A DNA stretch of 64,000 nucleotides. Origin: Tolypothrix tenuis PCC 7101. GTDB lineage: Bacteria; Cyanobacteriota; Cyanobacteriia; Cyanobacteriales; Nostocaceae. A program made the position numbers and the translations under genes. The notes beneath the pieces are model-generated. The model was not told where the DNA came from and did no database searches. It worked only from the letters and a program-made list of their open reading frames with translations. The stretch spans positions 7,899,326 to 7,963,325 of the forward strand of contig NZ_AP018248.1 of NCBI RefSeq assembly GCF_002368295.1. Reading direction: 5' to 3'. Below are positions 17,637-27,723 of the stretch, piece by piece. The stretch's first letter is position 1. Every line of letters begins with the position of its first letter.

Positions 17637-20600
17637 TTAGTTAACTGAGCTAGGAAACAAGCAGATTTTTTGACTTAATTTCGCCCAACGCATCATCTCT
17701 AAAGCTAGAGATTTTCTAGAAAAATGAAGATAAAAACTCCGGGAATCTGCTAAATTTTCCGATACTTTAGCATATATATCTTCTTGCAGTTCTGCTGGAA
17801 TATTTGGTACTAACAAGTTGAGTTTAATGTTTGTTTGTGCAGGTGGTAAACAACCCTCAGATACATGATCGCAGTAGACTTTAGCTCCCTTTTCTGAGAT
17901 TTGGATTACACTTCCCTGAAACATAGTTTCATTAATATGCTTTTCCTCAATCATGGCGTACTGGATAGGGATGATTTCAGTCAGAGTGAAGAATATTTCT
18001 TCTTCTCTGGGTAGAAAAAGGTTGTATGGTTTGCCAATACCGTCAACACAGTAAATATTAATTAGTTGTTTCACTCCTTTAGGATGTACTTGCTTTTGCC
18101 CGTTGATTCTGACAATAGAGCCAACTTCTTGTAATGTTTGTTCTGAAATCAGAATCTCACCCCCTAGACTGTAAGATTCAATCCGGTAAGCTAGATTTAC
18201 TTGACTGCCGACAATACCATACTTAGTACGTTTCTCTGAGCCAATATTTCCCAAAATTACCAAACCTGTATTGATACCAATACCCATGTCTAGTTGAGGG
18301 AAATTTAAATACTTCAACTTTTCATTCACAGCATCCATCGCCAACTGCATAGCACAAGCACAAGCTACTGCTCTTAGCGCGTCATCTTCTCTAGGCGTAG
18401 GAGCACCAAATAGCACCAAAATTCCATCACCCATGAACTCATTAATGCTTCCCTGATACTTGGTAATGACATCTGCCATGTATTCAAAATAGATGTTGAG
18501 GATACTAATGACTTCTTCTGGTTGCGATCGCTCTGAGATGGCTGTAAATCCTCTTAAATCGGAAGTCAGGATCGTCATTTTTCTTCTATCGCCGCCAAGT
18601 TTCAATCTTTCTGGGCTTTCTAGCAAATTGGCGACAATATCATCACTTAAATAACGTCCAAACACTTGACGAATCAGTAAATTCCGTTTTTCTAAGTCCA
18701 TATTGGCTTGAGCCAGTTGGGTAGTGCGTTCCTGTACTTTTTGTTCTAGAGTTTGGTAGAGCAGTGCATTTTCAATGGAAATAGCGGCTTGAGAAGATAA
18801 AATTTTTAAAACTTCCAGGTGATTTTCCGTAAATGCACCTGTGGTTAGGTGATTTTCCAAATACAATACACCCATAAGTTTGCCTTGATTTAGGATGGGA
18901 GTACAAAGAACTGATTGGGGTTGATTTTCCTGAATCAAAATATCTTTAATAAATAGCCCTTCACAAGTAGCATTGCTAAGGACGACATCCGACTGGGTTC
19001 TAGCTACATAATTGACGATGACTGTTGGTAGCACATCGCTGTGATCCACTGGCAATGATTGCAGAACTTTGACAGTATCGCTACCCACTTCTTTGACAGC
19101 TTTAATCCACAGTTCACCGTTTTGGCAGAGGATTAAAACACCTTTAGTTGCTCCCGCATTTTCAATCACGATCGCCATCAATTTCGCTAGTAAATTCTCC
19201 AAGACAATTTCACCTGCGATCGCTTGGGAAGCTTTGATTACAGTTGCCAAGTCTAGCGCTTCAGCAACACCACTATCACTGCTAGAAGAAGTTGCGGAAG
19301 TTGTCAGCCTATTAAGAGTTTGACTGATGCTGGTACGTGCTTTTTCAAAACTACTAGATTGCCATATAAGCAGATGAGAATAGGTCTCTTCTAACTGTCT
19401 AACTTTGGCGAGCGCTCCCCATCGCTGATAACAATAATGGGCATCCACCATGTAAACCTGAGCAATTTTGGTCATGCCTTTTGTTAAATAAAATTTGGCT
19501 GCTAGTTCATTTGCTAAAGCTTCTTCTTGTAAATATTCATGTTCTCTAGACAATTCTATGGCGCGATTATAGTTGTCTATTGCCTGAATATCTTCACCCA
19601 GAACTCGATGCTTTTCTGCTGCCACTAAATGATACTTCTGTAAGAAATTCATCGGTGCATGGTATGCCCAGATTTGCATTTTTTGTTGGTTAGTATGTAC
19701 TTTATCTAATATCTGGACTTTTTCATCGCTTTCAGCCTCTGCATATATAGCTAGTTGGTATAAAGACTCATAAAAATTAAATATAGCTCCGAGAATAAAT
19801 GCACATCCACTATCTAGGTATGTTTCTGCTAGCACAGCATATTTATTTACTAGTGGAAAATCTTGCAGTAAGTAACTAACTATCAGTCTGTTAATTGCCA
19901 AAACAAAAATTGTGTTACATAGATTAGCTTCTAGCAGAAATTTTAAGAGTTTTTCATCATTAAAATCCCCGCAGTTACAACCAACTGTGGGTTCAAATCT
20001 GTCCAGTAATTTCAAAATAGAGCGACGAATTATTTCATTCTTACAAAGTACTGATTCCTGTTTTAATTCCAGCATTAAATGGCTGTATTTTGACATATCC
20101 TGTTCAGTTTCTACCAATGGATACCCTGCGAGATAAGAATGGCAACCATAATGTAAAGCCGCTCGGGCAGCATATTCAAAATCTGCCATTTCTATACCGA
20201 TTTGATAACTACTAAGTAAGGGTTTTAGTGTTTCTTTAACATGGAATTTCCACGGCATAATAAAGATATTAAAGGCAAAAAAAGTCTTAGCTTGAAATTC
20301 TTTAGCATCGAATTTATCTAAAATCTTTAATGCCAATTGACCAAACTCATAACCTGTATCAATATCATCCACAATCCCAGACAAAAATAAGCCATACCAA
20401 GCATAAGATGAAGCAGCAACTGCAGAATTACCATACTGAACTAATAGCTTCACTTGTTGCAGAGTCATCAATTGAAAGATGATCGGCGCTGTATTGTAAG
20501 CACTAATAGTCACATTTGACATTAGCCGGAGAGCGGCTATTTTATAGGGATCTGTCATTTCTGGTAGGTCAAGTAAATCCAGAGGTTCTTTACCAGCTAA

Positions 20601-23345
20601 TGCATATTTTGTTTCTGTATAACTCTGTTGAACATCTAATTTACTGGGATTTTGTGGAAACCTAATTTCTAGTAAATCTAAAATTTCTAAGGTTGTTTCT
20701 ATCGTTCCCTGCATCTTATTACGAGCAGCACAAAATTGGATTTTAATTTCATAGACTTTTACTTTATCAAGCACAGTCTTTGCTTGTTGTAAAACTATTT
20801 GCATATAACGCTCCATCTCTGCAAACTCGCCATTGATGTAGGCTGCTTCGACGGCTTCTTGATAAAGTGCTAGTGTTAGTTCATATTGCTCCTCCCAGCT
20901 ACAATTACCTAACAGCTTCATGCCATTTCGCAAGTAATTCATTGCCGAATTATAGGCGGCGGATAGTTTGGATTTTTTACCAGCACAGAGATTTAATTCT
21001 GCCAATTCATACTTTTCTGATTGATTAGTAATCAATTGCATTCCAAAATTGAGTTGATTGACAATATCAAAAATTTTTTCTTCTCGTGCACATTGATTAT
21101 TTTTGAGCAGTAGTTGCCCTACTTGTAGATGTACTATTTGTTTTTGGTCTTCGGGAATTAAGCAATCAGCAGCTTGCTGTACGCGATCGTGCAAGAATTT
21201 GTAAGATATCAAAGCTGGGAGATGAGAAACAGCAAATTTTGACTCTGTTTCTGTCTCTTGCTTGATCCAATCCTCAGTCCTCAGCAGTTGATCCTCATTT
21301 CCCAAAGGCAGAATTAGCCCTGACTCAATTGCTTCCCATAAATCACTAGCAGTTGCGATCGCAGTTTTTTTATAGACAATGGATAGGGTTTGCAAATCAA
21401 ATTGATACCCAATACAAGCCGCTAGCTTTAAAATTTGTTGAGTCTGAGCAGAGAGTCTTTGAATTTTATCTGCCATTAAATCAACAACATTATTTGTAAT
21501 GGGTGCAGCTTGAATATCCGCTATATTCCACTGCCATACTCCTTGATCAAAATCAAATTCTACTAGTTCTTGTGTGTATAAAGATTTCAAGAACTCATTC
21601 ACAAAAAAAGGATTACCATGAGTTTTCTCAACAACCAGTTCCGCTAATGGCATGGCTCTCGATTGCTCACAATGTAGAGTTTCTGTAATTAACTGCGTAA
21701 TATGAGCTAAATTTAACGGAGAAAGAGAGATATGATTGAGCTTAGGAAAAAGATTGTTACCACAATTGCTTTTATGATTGTGCTTTTGAATTTCTTTTAA
21801 TGTCAACATTAATGGATGAGTTGCATTAACTTCTTTATCTCGATAGGCACCTATGAGAAATAAATAATGACTATTTGCTTCTGTCATCAGCAATTGGATC
21901 AGTTTTAAGGAAGCAGAATCTGCCCATTGTAAATCATCTAAAAAAAGTACTAAAGGGTGTTCAGGTTTACTAAATATATGGATGAAGTTTTGCAAGACTC
22001 TATTAAAGCGATTTTGTGATTCTACTACCCCTAGTTCTGCTACAGCAGGCTGTTGACCTACAATTAGTTCGATTTCAGGAATTACATTAATAATCACCTG
22101 GCAATTAGTCGATAAAGCAGCTAAAATTTTTACCCGCCAAACTGCAATTTGGGCATCAGATTCTGTCAACAACTGGCGAATTAATTTTTGAAATGCCTGA
22201 ATTATAGAAGCATAGGGAATATTCCTCTGCAATTGGTCACACTTACCAGAAATAAAGTATCCTTTGTGCTTAGTAATTGGTTGATAAACTTCTTGTACTA
22301 ATGCTGATTTGCCGATACCAGAATAACCAGATATAAGCATCATTTCTGAATAGCCAGATGGGGAATATAAGCATAATTTGTCTCTATCTCCCCCTAGTAC
22401 TCGTTCACAAGCAGCTAACAAGGTGGCAATTTCTCTATCTCTGCCATATAATTTTTGAGGAATTTGAAAGATTGGTGAAATATCTTGCTGCCCTAATGGA
22501 AAGTATGAAATTTGCTTAGTTTCGCATAATTGATTGAGGCATTTTTGCAAATCGCCTCTCAATCCATAGCTACTTTGATATCTTTCTTCCGGCGTTTTGG
22601 CTAACAATTTCAAGATAATAGCGGAAATTGTTTCAGGAATATCCGAATTCAATTCATGAGGTGGTAGTGGCTGTTTTGCAATATGACAATGAACCAACTC
22701 CATTGCATCGTTAGTTTCAAATGGCAAATGCTGGGTGAGCATTTCATAAAAGGTGACACCTAAAGAGTAAAAGTCAGTCCGATAGTCTATTGATCTATTC
22801 ATCCTTCCTGTTTGTTCTGGCGACATATAAGCTAATGTCCCTTCCAAACGATTGAGATTACAGATGAACTGGGTTTCTCTAGAAACTCGGGAAGCGATCG
22901 CAAAATCTGTAATTTTGATCTCGCCAGTTTGCGAGCTAATAATAATATTGTGTGGCTTAATGTCCTGATGAATAATTCGTTTTTTGAATAATTCGCCTAA
23001 AATATCTACTAATTTAATGGCAATTGTCAAAAATTCTGTGATTTTTAGGGTTTTTATTTGAATATATTGATATAGCGATTCTCCTCCAAAATCTTCTAAT
23101 ATCAATGCTAGAGAGCCATTAGTATTTTTCAAGCAATAAGACTTGACAATTCCTGGCATATTCAGAAATTGGGTGATGTCATATTCATGCTTCAATCTGG
23201 CGATATCATTAAGAGTGGGATATTCGTTGTTAACCACCTTCACAATTATTGGTTGTTGATCCCCTAGTCTAAAGCCCCGATAAATAACCGTTTTTGACCC
23301 TACATAAATAGTTTCTAGAATTTGATGCCCTGAAACTGTAATCAT
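17637..23345 (-). CDS. Ser/Thr kinase-AAA-TPR-GAF-nucleotide cyclase, about 1902 aa
   Basis: The ATG at 23345 (MITVSGHQ) is preferred; a TTG 21 bases upstream is possible. Residues about 10-265 are a protein kinase-like domain: HQDIKPHN replaces HRDLKPxN, and DFA replaces DFG. A STAND/AAA ATPase follows (P-loop GYSGIGKS, Walker B VLFLDDLQWAD), then a long helical TPR-like region. A GAF domain (about 1390-1540), a short coiled coil and a class III cyclase end in the same C-terminal domain as the neighbour. The architecture resembles HstK-type cyanobacterial kinases, with a cyclase in place of the histidine kinase. The cyclase again has Glu and Lys at the purine-specifying positions. Substrate and signal are unknown. 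Confidence 0.8.
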   Translation of the reverse strand: MITVSGHQILETIYVGSKTVIYRGFRLGDQQPIIVKVVNNEYPTLNDIARLKHEYDITQFLNMPGIVKSYCLKNTNGSLALILEDFGGESLYQYIQIKTLKITEFLTIAIKLVDILGELFKKRIIHQDIKPHNIIISSQTGEIKITDFAIASRVSRETQFICNLNRLEGTLAYMSPEQTGRMNRSIDYRTDFYSLGVTFYEMLTQHLPFETNDAMELVHCHIAKQPLPPHELNSDIPETISAIILKLLAKTPEERYQSSYGLRGDLQKCLNQLCETKQISYFPLGQQDISPIFQIPQKLYGRDREIATLLAACERVLGGDRDKLCLYSPSGYSEMMLISGYSGIGKSALVQEVYQPITKHKGYFISGKCDQLQRNIPYASIIQAFQKLIRQLLTESDAQIAVWRVKILAALSTNCQVIINVIPEIELIVGQQPAVAELGVVESQNRFNRVLQNFIHIFSKPEHPLVLFLDDLQWADSASLKLIQLLMTEANSHYLFLIGAYRDKEVNATHPLMLTLKEIQKHNHKSNCGNNLFPKLNHISLSPLNLAHITQLITETLHCEQSRAMPLAELVVEKTHGNPFFVNEFLKSLYTQELVEFDFDQGVWQWNIADIQAAPITNNVVDLMADKIQRLSAQTQQILKLAACIGYQFDLQTLSIVYKKTAIATASDLWEAIESGLILPLGNEDQLLRTEDWIKQETETESKFAVSHLPALISYKFLHDRVQQAADCLIPEDQKQIVHLQVGQLLLKNNQCAREEKIFDIVNQLNFGMQLITNQSEKYELAELNLCAGKKSKLSAAYNSAMNYLRNGMKLLGNCSWEEQYELTLALYQEAVEAAYINGEFAEMERYMQIVLQQAKTVLDKVKVYEIKIQFCAARNKMQGTIETTLEILDLLEIRFPQNPSKLDVQQSYTETKYALAGKEPLDLLDLPEMTDPYKIAALRLMSNVTISAYNTAPIIFQLMTLQQVKLLVQYGNSAVAASSYAWYGLFLSGIVDDIDTGYEFGQLALKILDKFDAKEFQAKTFFAFNIFIMPWKFHVKETLKPLLSSYQIGIEMADFEYAARAALHYGCHSYLAGYPLVETEQDMSKYSHLMLELKQESVLCKNEIIRRSILKLLDRFEPTVGCNCGDFNDEKLLKFLLEANLCNTIFVLAINRLIVSYLLQDFPLVNKYAVLAETYLDSGCAFILGAIFNFYESLYQLAIYAEAESDEKVQILDKVHTNQQKMQIWAYHAPMNFLQKYHLVAAEKHRVLGEDIQAIDNYNRAIELSREHEYLQEEALANELAAKFYLTKGMTKIAQVYMVDAHYCYQRWGALAKVRQLEETYSHLLIWQSSSFEKARTSISQTLNRLTTSATSSSSDSGVAEALDLATVIKASQAIAGEIVLENLLAKLMAIVIENAGATKGVLILCQNGELWIKAVKEVGSDTVKVLQSLPVDHSDVLPTVIVNYVARTQSDVVLSNATCEGLFIKDILIQENQPQSVLCTPILNQGKLMGVLYLENHLTTGAFTENHLEVLKILSSQAAISIENALLYQTLEQKVQERTTQLAQANMDLEKRNLLIRQVFGRYLSDDIVANLLESPERLKLGGDRRKMTILTSDLRGFTAISERSQPEEVISILNIYFEYMADVITKYQGSINEFMGDGILVLFGAPTPREDDALRAVACACAMQLAMDAVNEKLKYLNFPQLDMGIGINTGLVILGNIGSEKRTKYGIVGSQVNLAYRIESYSLGGEILISEQTLQEVGSIVRINGQKQVHPKGVKQLINIYCVDGIGKPYNLFLPREEEIFFTLTEIIPIQYAMIEEKHINETMFQGSVIQISEKGAKVYCDHVSEGCLPPAQTNIKLNLLVPNIPAELQEDIYAKVSENLADSRSFYLHFSRKSLALEMMRWAKLSQKICLFPSSVN

Positions 23346-23774
23346 AGTTGTATTCTTGACTCCCAATAAGTATTACCTATTTTTTGATTTTCAATATTGA
23401 GGAATCACAATCAATTCCTCAATATTGGAACATCAACCATTTGGGCAGATGATTGGAAAATTTTTCATCTTAACGCTTGTAAGCTTTAAGAACACTGACT
23501 AAAGAGTGTTTATGTTGGGAAAGCTTTTGCAATAGCGCTAAAGAATATTTACAAACAGTTAATCCGTGAAGAGTTATCTATCAGTTATCAAGTGATTAAT
23601 GTTAAGTAATCACTTGCATAACGAATTTAATAAACAAACCTTAAAATGTAGTTTTTAATACTGTTTATCAAATATGTTTATGGAATTTAAAAAAAGTAGA
23701 TGAGAGAAGTTTAATAAAAGTATTGATTTGCAAATTTTCTTAGTAATGAAAAACTGAATAAATGATATTAGCTT

Positions 23775-23809
23775 GATTATCAAATCATGATAATCATAAT
23801 TTGATAATC
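23775..23809. promoter_or_regulatory. Nested dyad, operator-like
   Basis: GATTATCAAAT (23775-23785) and ATTTGATAATC (23799-23809) are perfect inverted copies. Between them lies the palindrome ATGATAATCAT. It sits about 430 bases upstream of the large kinase-cyclase gene and may be a regulator site. Confidence 0.3.
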
Positions 23810-24184
23810 AAAAACACACAAGACAAGCATAATGCCGATTAAAAAAGTTTTCTCTAATCAATAGCGATGATGAAGTAGGTTAAAAGCAAATACAGTTCAG
23901 TTAAGAAAATTAATTGATAACAAAACCAAAAAACTAGTTACTCAACAAAAAAAACAGAACAATACTTTTGGAGGGGGTTTGGGGGACGCAACCGTCACCC
24001 AATCGGGGGTTTGGGGGAGAATCCCCCAATTGAGCTAGCTTTTTTAATAAATGAGTTTAACCCAAGCGTATTGTTGTGATCTAGTACGCAATAAATGCAA
24101 AAAAGGCGATCGCACTCTTGTAACTCCTGTCACAATATTCTTGTATGAGCCATGCAATTGCAGGCTCAGGTGCTTAACCTGGAC

Positions 24185-24319
24185 TGCATCCTACCCCAAT
24201 ACTGCTCGGTTAAGGATTGTCAACTCTTAATTTGGTTTGGGGAAAAGGTGAAAGGGTAAGGGTTAAAGGCTTTTTCTTACCCCTTTTGCCCTTAACCGAC
24301 AAGTATTGCATCCTACCCC
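24185..24319. repeat. 109-bp MITE-like element with 13-bp flanking duplication
   Basis: TGCATCCTACCCC occurs at 24185-24197 and again at 24307-24319. Between them, 24198-24306 has inverted ends (ATACTGCTCGGTTAAGG against ATACTTGTCGGTTAAGG, 15 of 17 matching). It looks like a non-autonomous insertion 15 bases upstream of glcD, although 13 bp is long for a target duplication. Confidence 0.55.
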
Positions 24320-24334
24320 TATCAGAAAAAAGTT

Positions 24335-25807
24335 ATGCTCACCCAAGACAAACAACAACGTAACTGGAAACCTATTATTCAAGCATTTGAGGCTGTTCTG
24401 GGTAAAAATGGTGTAGTGCAACGCCGTGAGGAACTAATTACTTATGAATGCGATGGTTTAACAGGCTATCGTCAGCGTCCGGCGGTAGTTGTACTTCCCA
24501 GAACTACAGAACAGGTTGCAGCGGCGGTAAAGATATGCAACCAATACTCTCTTCCCTTCATTGCGCGGGGTTCTGGGACTGGGTTATCTGGTGGCGCTTT
24601 GCCTGGGGAAGATTCAGTTTTAATTGTTACTTCTTTAATGCGGCAAATACTCAGCATTGATTTAGAAAATCAACGTGCTGTTGTGCAACCAGGAGTAATT
24701 AATAGCTGGGTAACACAAGCAGTAAGTGGTGCAGGTTTTTATTATGCACCAGACCCCTCTAGCCAAATTATCTGTTCAATTGGCGGCAATATCGCCGAAA
24801 ATTCTGGGGGCGTGCATTGTCTGAAATATGGTGTAACTACTAACCATGTTTTGGGATTAAAATTAGTGCTTCCTGATGGTGAGATTGTAGATGTAGGGGG
24901 ACAAATTCCTGAAATGCCTGGTTATGATTTAACAGGTATATTTGTGGGTTCAGAAGGTACTTTGGGGATTGCTACAGAAATTACCCTGAAAATTCTCAAA
25001 ACTGCAGAATCAATTTGTGTATTGTTAGCAGACTTTACGAGTGTTGAAGCTGCTGGTGCTGCTGTTTCCGATATCATCAGTGCGGGGATTATTCCTGGTG
25101 GTATGGAAATGATGGATAACTTTAGTATTAATGCTGTGGAAGATGTGGTAGCAACTAATTGTTATCCCCGCGATGCTACAGCAATTTTGCTAATTGAAAT
25201 CGATGGTTTAGAAGTAGAAGTAGCAGGTAATAAACAACGGGTAATAGAAATTTGTAAACAAAACGGGGCGCGTAGTGTCACTTCTGCCAGTGATCCCGAA
25301 ACGCGATTAAAACTTTGGAAAGGGCGGAAAGCTGCTTTTGCGGCTGCGGGACATTTAAGTCCAGATTATTATGTGCAAGATGGCGTAATTCCTCGAACTC
25401 AGTTACCCTATGTGTTACAAGAAATTGAGGCATTAAGCCAAAAATTTGGTTATCGAGTTGCCAATGTATTTCATGCGGGAGATGGTAATCTGCACCCACT
25501 AATTCTTTACGATAACTCCATACATGGGGCATTAGAAAAAGTTGAAGAATTAGGAGGAGAAATTCTCAAGCTTTGCGTGAAAGTCGGCGGTAGTATTTCG
25601 GGCGAACATGGTATTGGTGCAGATAAAAAATGCTATATGCCAGATATGTTTAGCTCAGTGGATTTAGAAACTATGCAATGGGTAAGGCAAGTTTTTAATC
25701 CTAAAGGGTTAGCTAATCCAGACAAGATATTTCCTACACCACGCACTTGTGGAGAAGCTGCAAATGCAGTAAGCACGAAAAATTTTGAAGGAATGGAGAG
25801 ATTTTAA
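24335..25807 (+). CDS. glcD: Glycolate oxidase FAD-binding subunit GlcD, 490 aa
   Basis: This FAD enzyme oxidises glycolate to glyoxylate in photorespiration; a D-lactate or related 2-hydroxyacid dehydrogenase role is the alternative. The PCMH FAD-binding fold lies at residues about 40-220 (VLPRTTEQVAAAV, ARGSGTGLSGGA, GGNIAENSGG). The C-terminal FAD-oxidase domain includes NVFHAGDGNLHP and SGEHGIGADKK. The length fits the family. A GlcE or GlcF partner is not adjacent. An insertion-like repeat lies just upstream and may carry or disturb its promoter. Confidence 0.88.
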   Translation: MLTQDKQQRNWKPIIQAFEAVLGKNGVVQRREELITYECDGLTGYRQRPAVVVLPRTTEQVAAAVKICNQYSLPFIARGSGTGLSGGALPGEDSVLIVTSLMRQILSIDLENQRAVVQPGVINSWVTQAVSGAGFYYAPDPSSQIICSIGGNIAENSGGVHCLKYGVTTNHVLGLKLVLPDGEIVDVGGQIPEMPGYDLTGIFVGSEGTLGIATEITLKILKTAESICVLLADFTSVEAAGAAVSDIISAGIIPGGMEMMDNFSINAVEDVVATNCYPRDATAILLIEIDGLEVEVAGNKQRVIEICKQNGARSVTSASDPETRLKLWKGRKAAFAAAGHLSPDYYVQDGVIPRTQLPYVLQEIEALSQKFGYRVANVFHAGDGNLHPLILYDNSIHGALEKVEELGGEILKLCVKVGGSISGEHGIGADKKCYMPDMFSSVDLETMQWVRQVFNPKGLANPDKIFPTPRTCGEAANAVSTKNFEGMERF

Positions 25808-26030
25808 TAATTAATAATTCGTAATTCGTAATTCGTAATTAAAAGCAAGATAATTACGAGTTACGAAGCAAACTGAGCAATTAGAAAGTTTTGAATGATG
25901 ACCTGATCATGAGAATTATGTTGTATTCAGTCTAGATTTCTAGTAGAAATTACGATGAGATACATTGGTAGGGGCAAGGCACTGCCTTGTCCTTACAATT
26001 GTCTGGCTTTGCGCCCGCATAATTTACGTA

Positions 26031-26130
26031 ATACCAATTCAAATAATGTTGGCGACACATCAATATATTCTAGAGGGCAAGGCAGTGCCTTGCCCCTACA
26101 ATCTGTCGCGTTATTTTTTCAAATTGGTAT
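26031..26130. repeat. MITE family copy A (100 bp)
   Basis: Ends are ATACCAATTCAAATAAT and TTTTTTCAAATTGGTAT, which are inverted copies. The centre has a GGGCAAGGCA/TGCCTTGCCC palindrome. It is nearly identical to copy B at 52734-52833. Confidence 0.85.
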
Positions 26131-26251
26131 AACGCAAAAAATATTTGAATTTGTATGATTTTTGGCAGATCTAAATCTCTGTTGATGCTGCAATTTGTCA
26201 TTCTAGCTTTAATAACTGATGACGAATAACTTTGAGGACTGCTATAGTATA

Positions 26252-26277
26252 AAAGCCTGCTAAACCAGGCTTTTTTT
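26252..26277 (+). terminator. Intrinsic terminator without an assigned transcript
   Basis: AAAGCCTG and CAGGCTTT form a stem followed by seven T. The nearest upstream gene, glcD, ends 445 bases before it, so it may end a small RNA or a long glcD tail. Confidence 0.75.
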
Positions 26278-26478
26278 GCATATATTTACTGTTTGATAAG
26301 GATGAGTATGTTTGTTATTCTCAAAGATTAAAATAGTTAAATTTGAGCAAATTTGATTTTGAGATATTTGCTAAAGTTGATGCTATAACTACATAATCCG
26401 GAAGCTGGAGATTGAATTTGTAGTTATATATTTTCCTTCTATCCTTTCTATCTCTTCAAAACGAAGTCAAGCCCATAA

Positions 26479-27723
26479 ATGAATCGGTTTGCCCGCCGTT
26501 ATTTTTGTTACTGGCTGTGTTTGGAATTATTATTATGCTTCATCGCATTTTCTCTTCCTTCTCATTCAGTTTATTACCAAAAAGCCAGTCCTCCAACTAC
26601 AACCGAAATTCGTGGTGTTTGGCTAACTAATGTTGCCAGTGGTGTATTCTTTGTCCCTTGGGGTATTAACCGCGCTGTCAATCAACTTTCAGCGCTTAAC
26701 TTTAATACTATTTATCCTGTAGTTTGGAACAGAGGACATACTTTTTACAATAGTGCAGTTGCCAAAAGAGTAACAGGTGCAGATACTCAACCTTTACTCA
26801 AAATTATGCATGGTGGACAAGATGTTTTAGCAGAGTTAATTCAACTTGCTAAACTTCAAGGTATCAGAATTGTCCCTTGGTTTGAATATGGGTTTATGAC
26901 ACCACCATATTCTCAATTAGCGCTACGTTACCCGGAATGGCTAACAAATGGGCAAGAGGGTATAAGGTCAATTAATGAAATTCCACCGGAAGAAATTGGT
27001 AATAATCATGTTACTAAACTAGCTTGGCTTAATCCTTTGCATCCACAAGTTCAAGAATTTATTCAAGAACTAATTGTAGAAGTTGTCAGTAAATATGATG
27101 TGGATGGGATTCAGCTTGACGACCATTTTGGGATGCCAGTACAGTTTGGTTACGATGCCTTTACTATCGAACTTTACCAACAAGAACACCAAGGTAAAAG
27201 TCCACCAAAAAATCCTTTTAACCCAGAATGGATGCGTTGGCGATCCGAAAAATTGACTGATTTCATGGCAGCAATTTATCAATCTGTCAAAGCAGTTAAA
27301 CCTTATGTGAAAATTTCTTTGTCTCCCAACTCTCAAGCTTTTGCTTACAAATATTATTTGCAAAATTGGGAAGATTGGGTAAAAAAAGGTTTAATAGATG
27401 AGTTGATTTTACAGGTATATCGAGATAACAAAAATAGTTTTATTAGGGAACTAGAAAAGCCTGCGGTGGAATTTGCTCGCAGTCAAATACCTGTAGCTAT
27501 TGGGATATCAACGGGCACATTGCGCGATTCCGTAGAGATAGCCCAAATCAAAGAACAAGTTAAGATAGCGCGCGATCGCAAATTTAATGGTATCTCATTT
27601 TTCTACTGGGAAAGTTTATGGGGTTATATCTCACCAGAGTCCCCCCAAAGGCGACGCAGGGCTTTTCTAGAGATGTTTAACACCAAAGCTGCGACACCAA
27701 TTCTCCTACCAAAGAAAATTTGA
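26479..27723 (+). CDS. GH10-like (GHL10/DUF187) secreted hydrolase, 414 aa
   Basis: A signal anchor lies at residues 10-30 (YWLCLELLLCFIAFSLP). The mature part starts with the family hallmark EIRGVWLTN and continues with a TIM-barrel pattern: NFNTIYPVVWNRG, GIRIVPWFEYGF, and the acidic pair in DGIQLDDHFGMP. GHL10 proteins are thought to act on polysaccharide, and some neighbours of this family work in cell-wall or exopolysaccharide processing. The exact substrate is unknown. Its stop overlaps the start of the next gene (TGATG), so the two are translationally coupled. Confidence 0.8.
   Translation: MNRFARRYFCYWLCLELLLCFIAFSLPSHSVYYQKASPPTTTEIRGVWLTNVASGVFFVPWGINRAVNQLSALNFNTIYPVVWNRGHTFYNSAVAKRVTGADTQPLLKIMHGGQDVLAELIQLAKLQGIRIVPWFEYGFMTPPYSQLALRYPEWLTNGQEGIRSINEIPPEEIGNNHVTKLAWLNPLHPQVQEFIQELIVEVVSKYDVDGIQLDDHFGMPVQFGYDAFTIELYQQEHQGKSPPKNPFNPEWMRWRSEKLTDFMAAIYQSVKAVKPYVKISLSPNSQAFAYKYYLQNWEDWVKKGLIDELILQVYRDNKNSFIRELEKPAVEFARSQIPVAIGISTGTLRDSVEIAQIKEQVKIARDRKFNGISFFYWESLWGYISPESPQRRRRAFLEMFNTKAATPILLPKKI

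Larger units (their letters stand above)
23367..24334. other. 968-base intergenic region upstream of glcD
   Basis: It holds a CAAGTGATTA/TAATCACTTG stem (23589-23616), a nested dyad (23775-23809), a G-rich repeat with GGGGGA/TCCCCC around 23970-24030, and the small inverted-repeat element 24185-24319. No gene is supported. Confidence 0.5.
25808..26478. other. 671-base intergenic region after glcD
   Basis: It holds a TAATTCG array (25811-25840), a GGCAAGGCA palindrome near 25974-25993, MITE copy A (26031-26130) and an intrinsic terminator (26252-26277). No gene is visible. Confidence 0.6.

Noticed and set aside
25278..25532. 84-codon minus-strand frame inside glcD
   Set aside because: glcD codes across this segment with conserved motifs.
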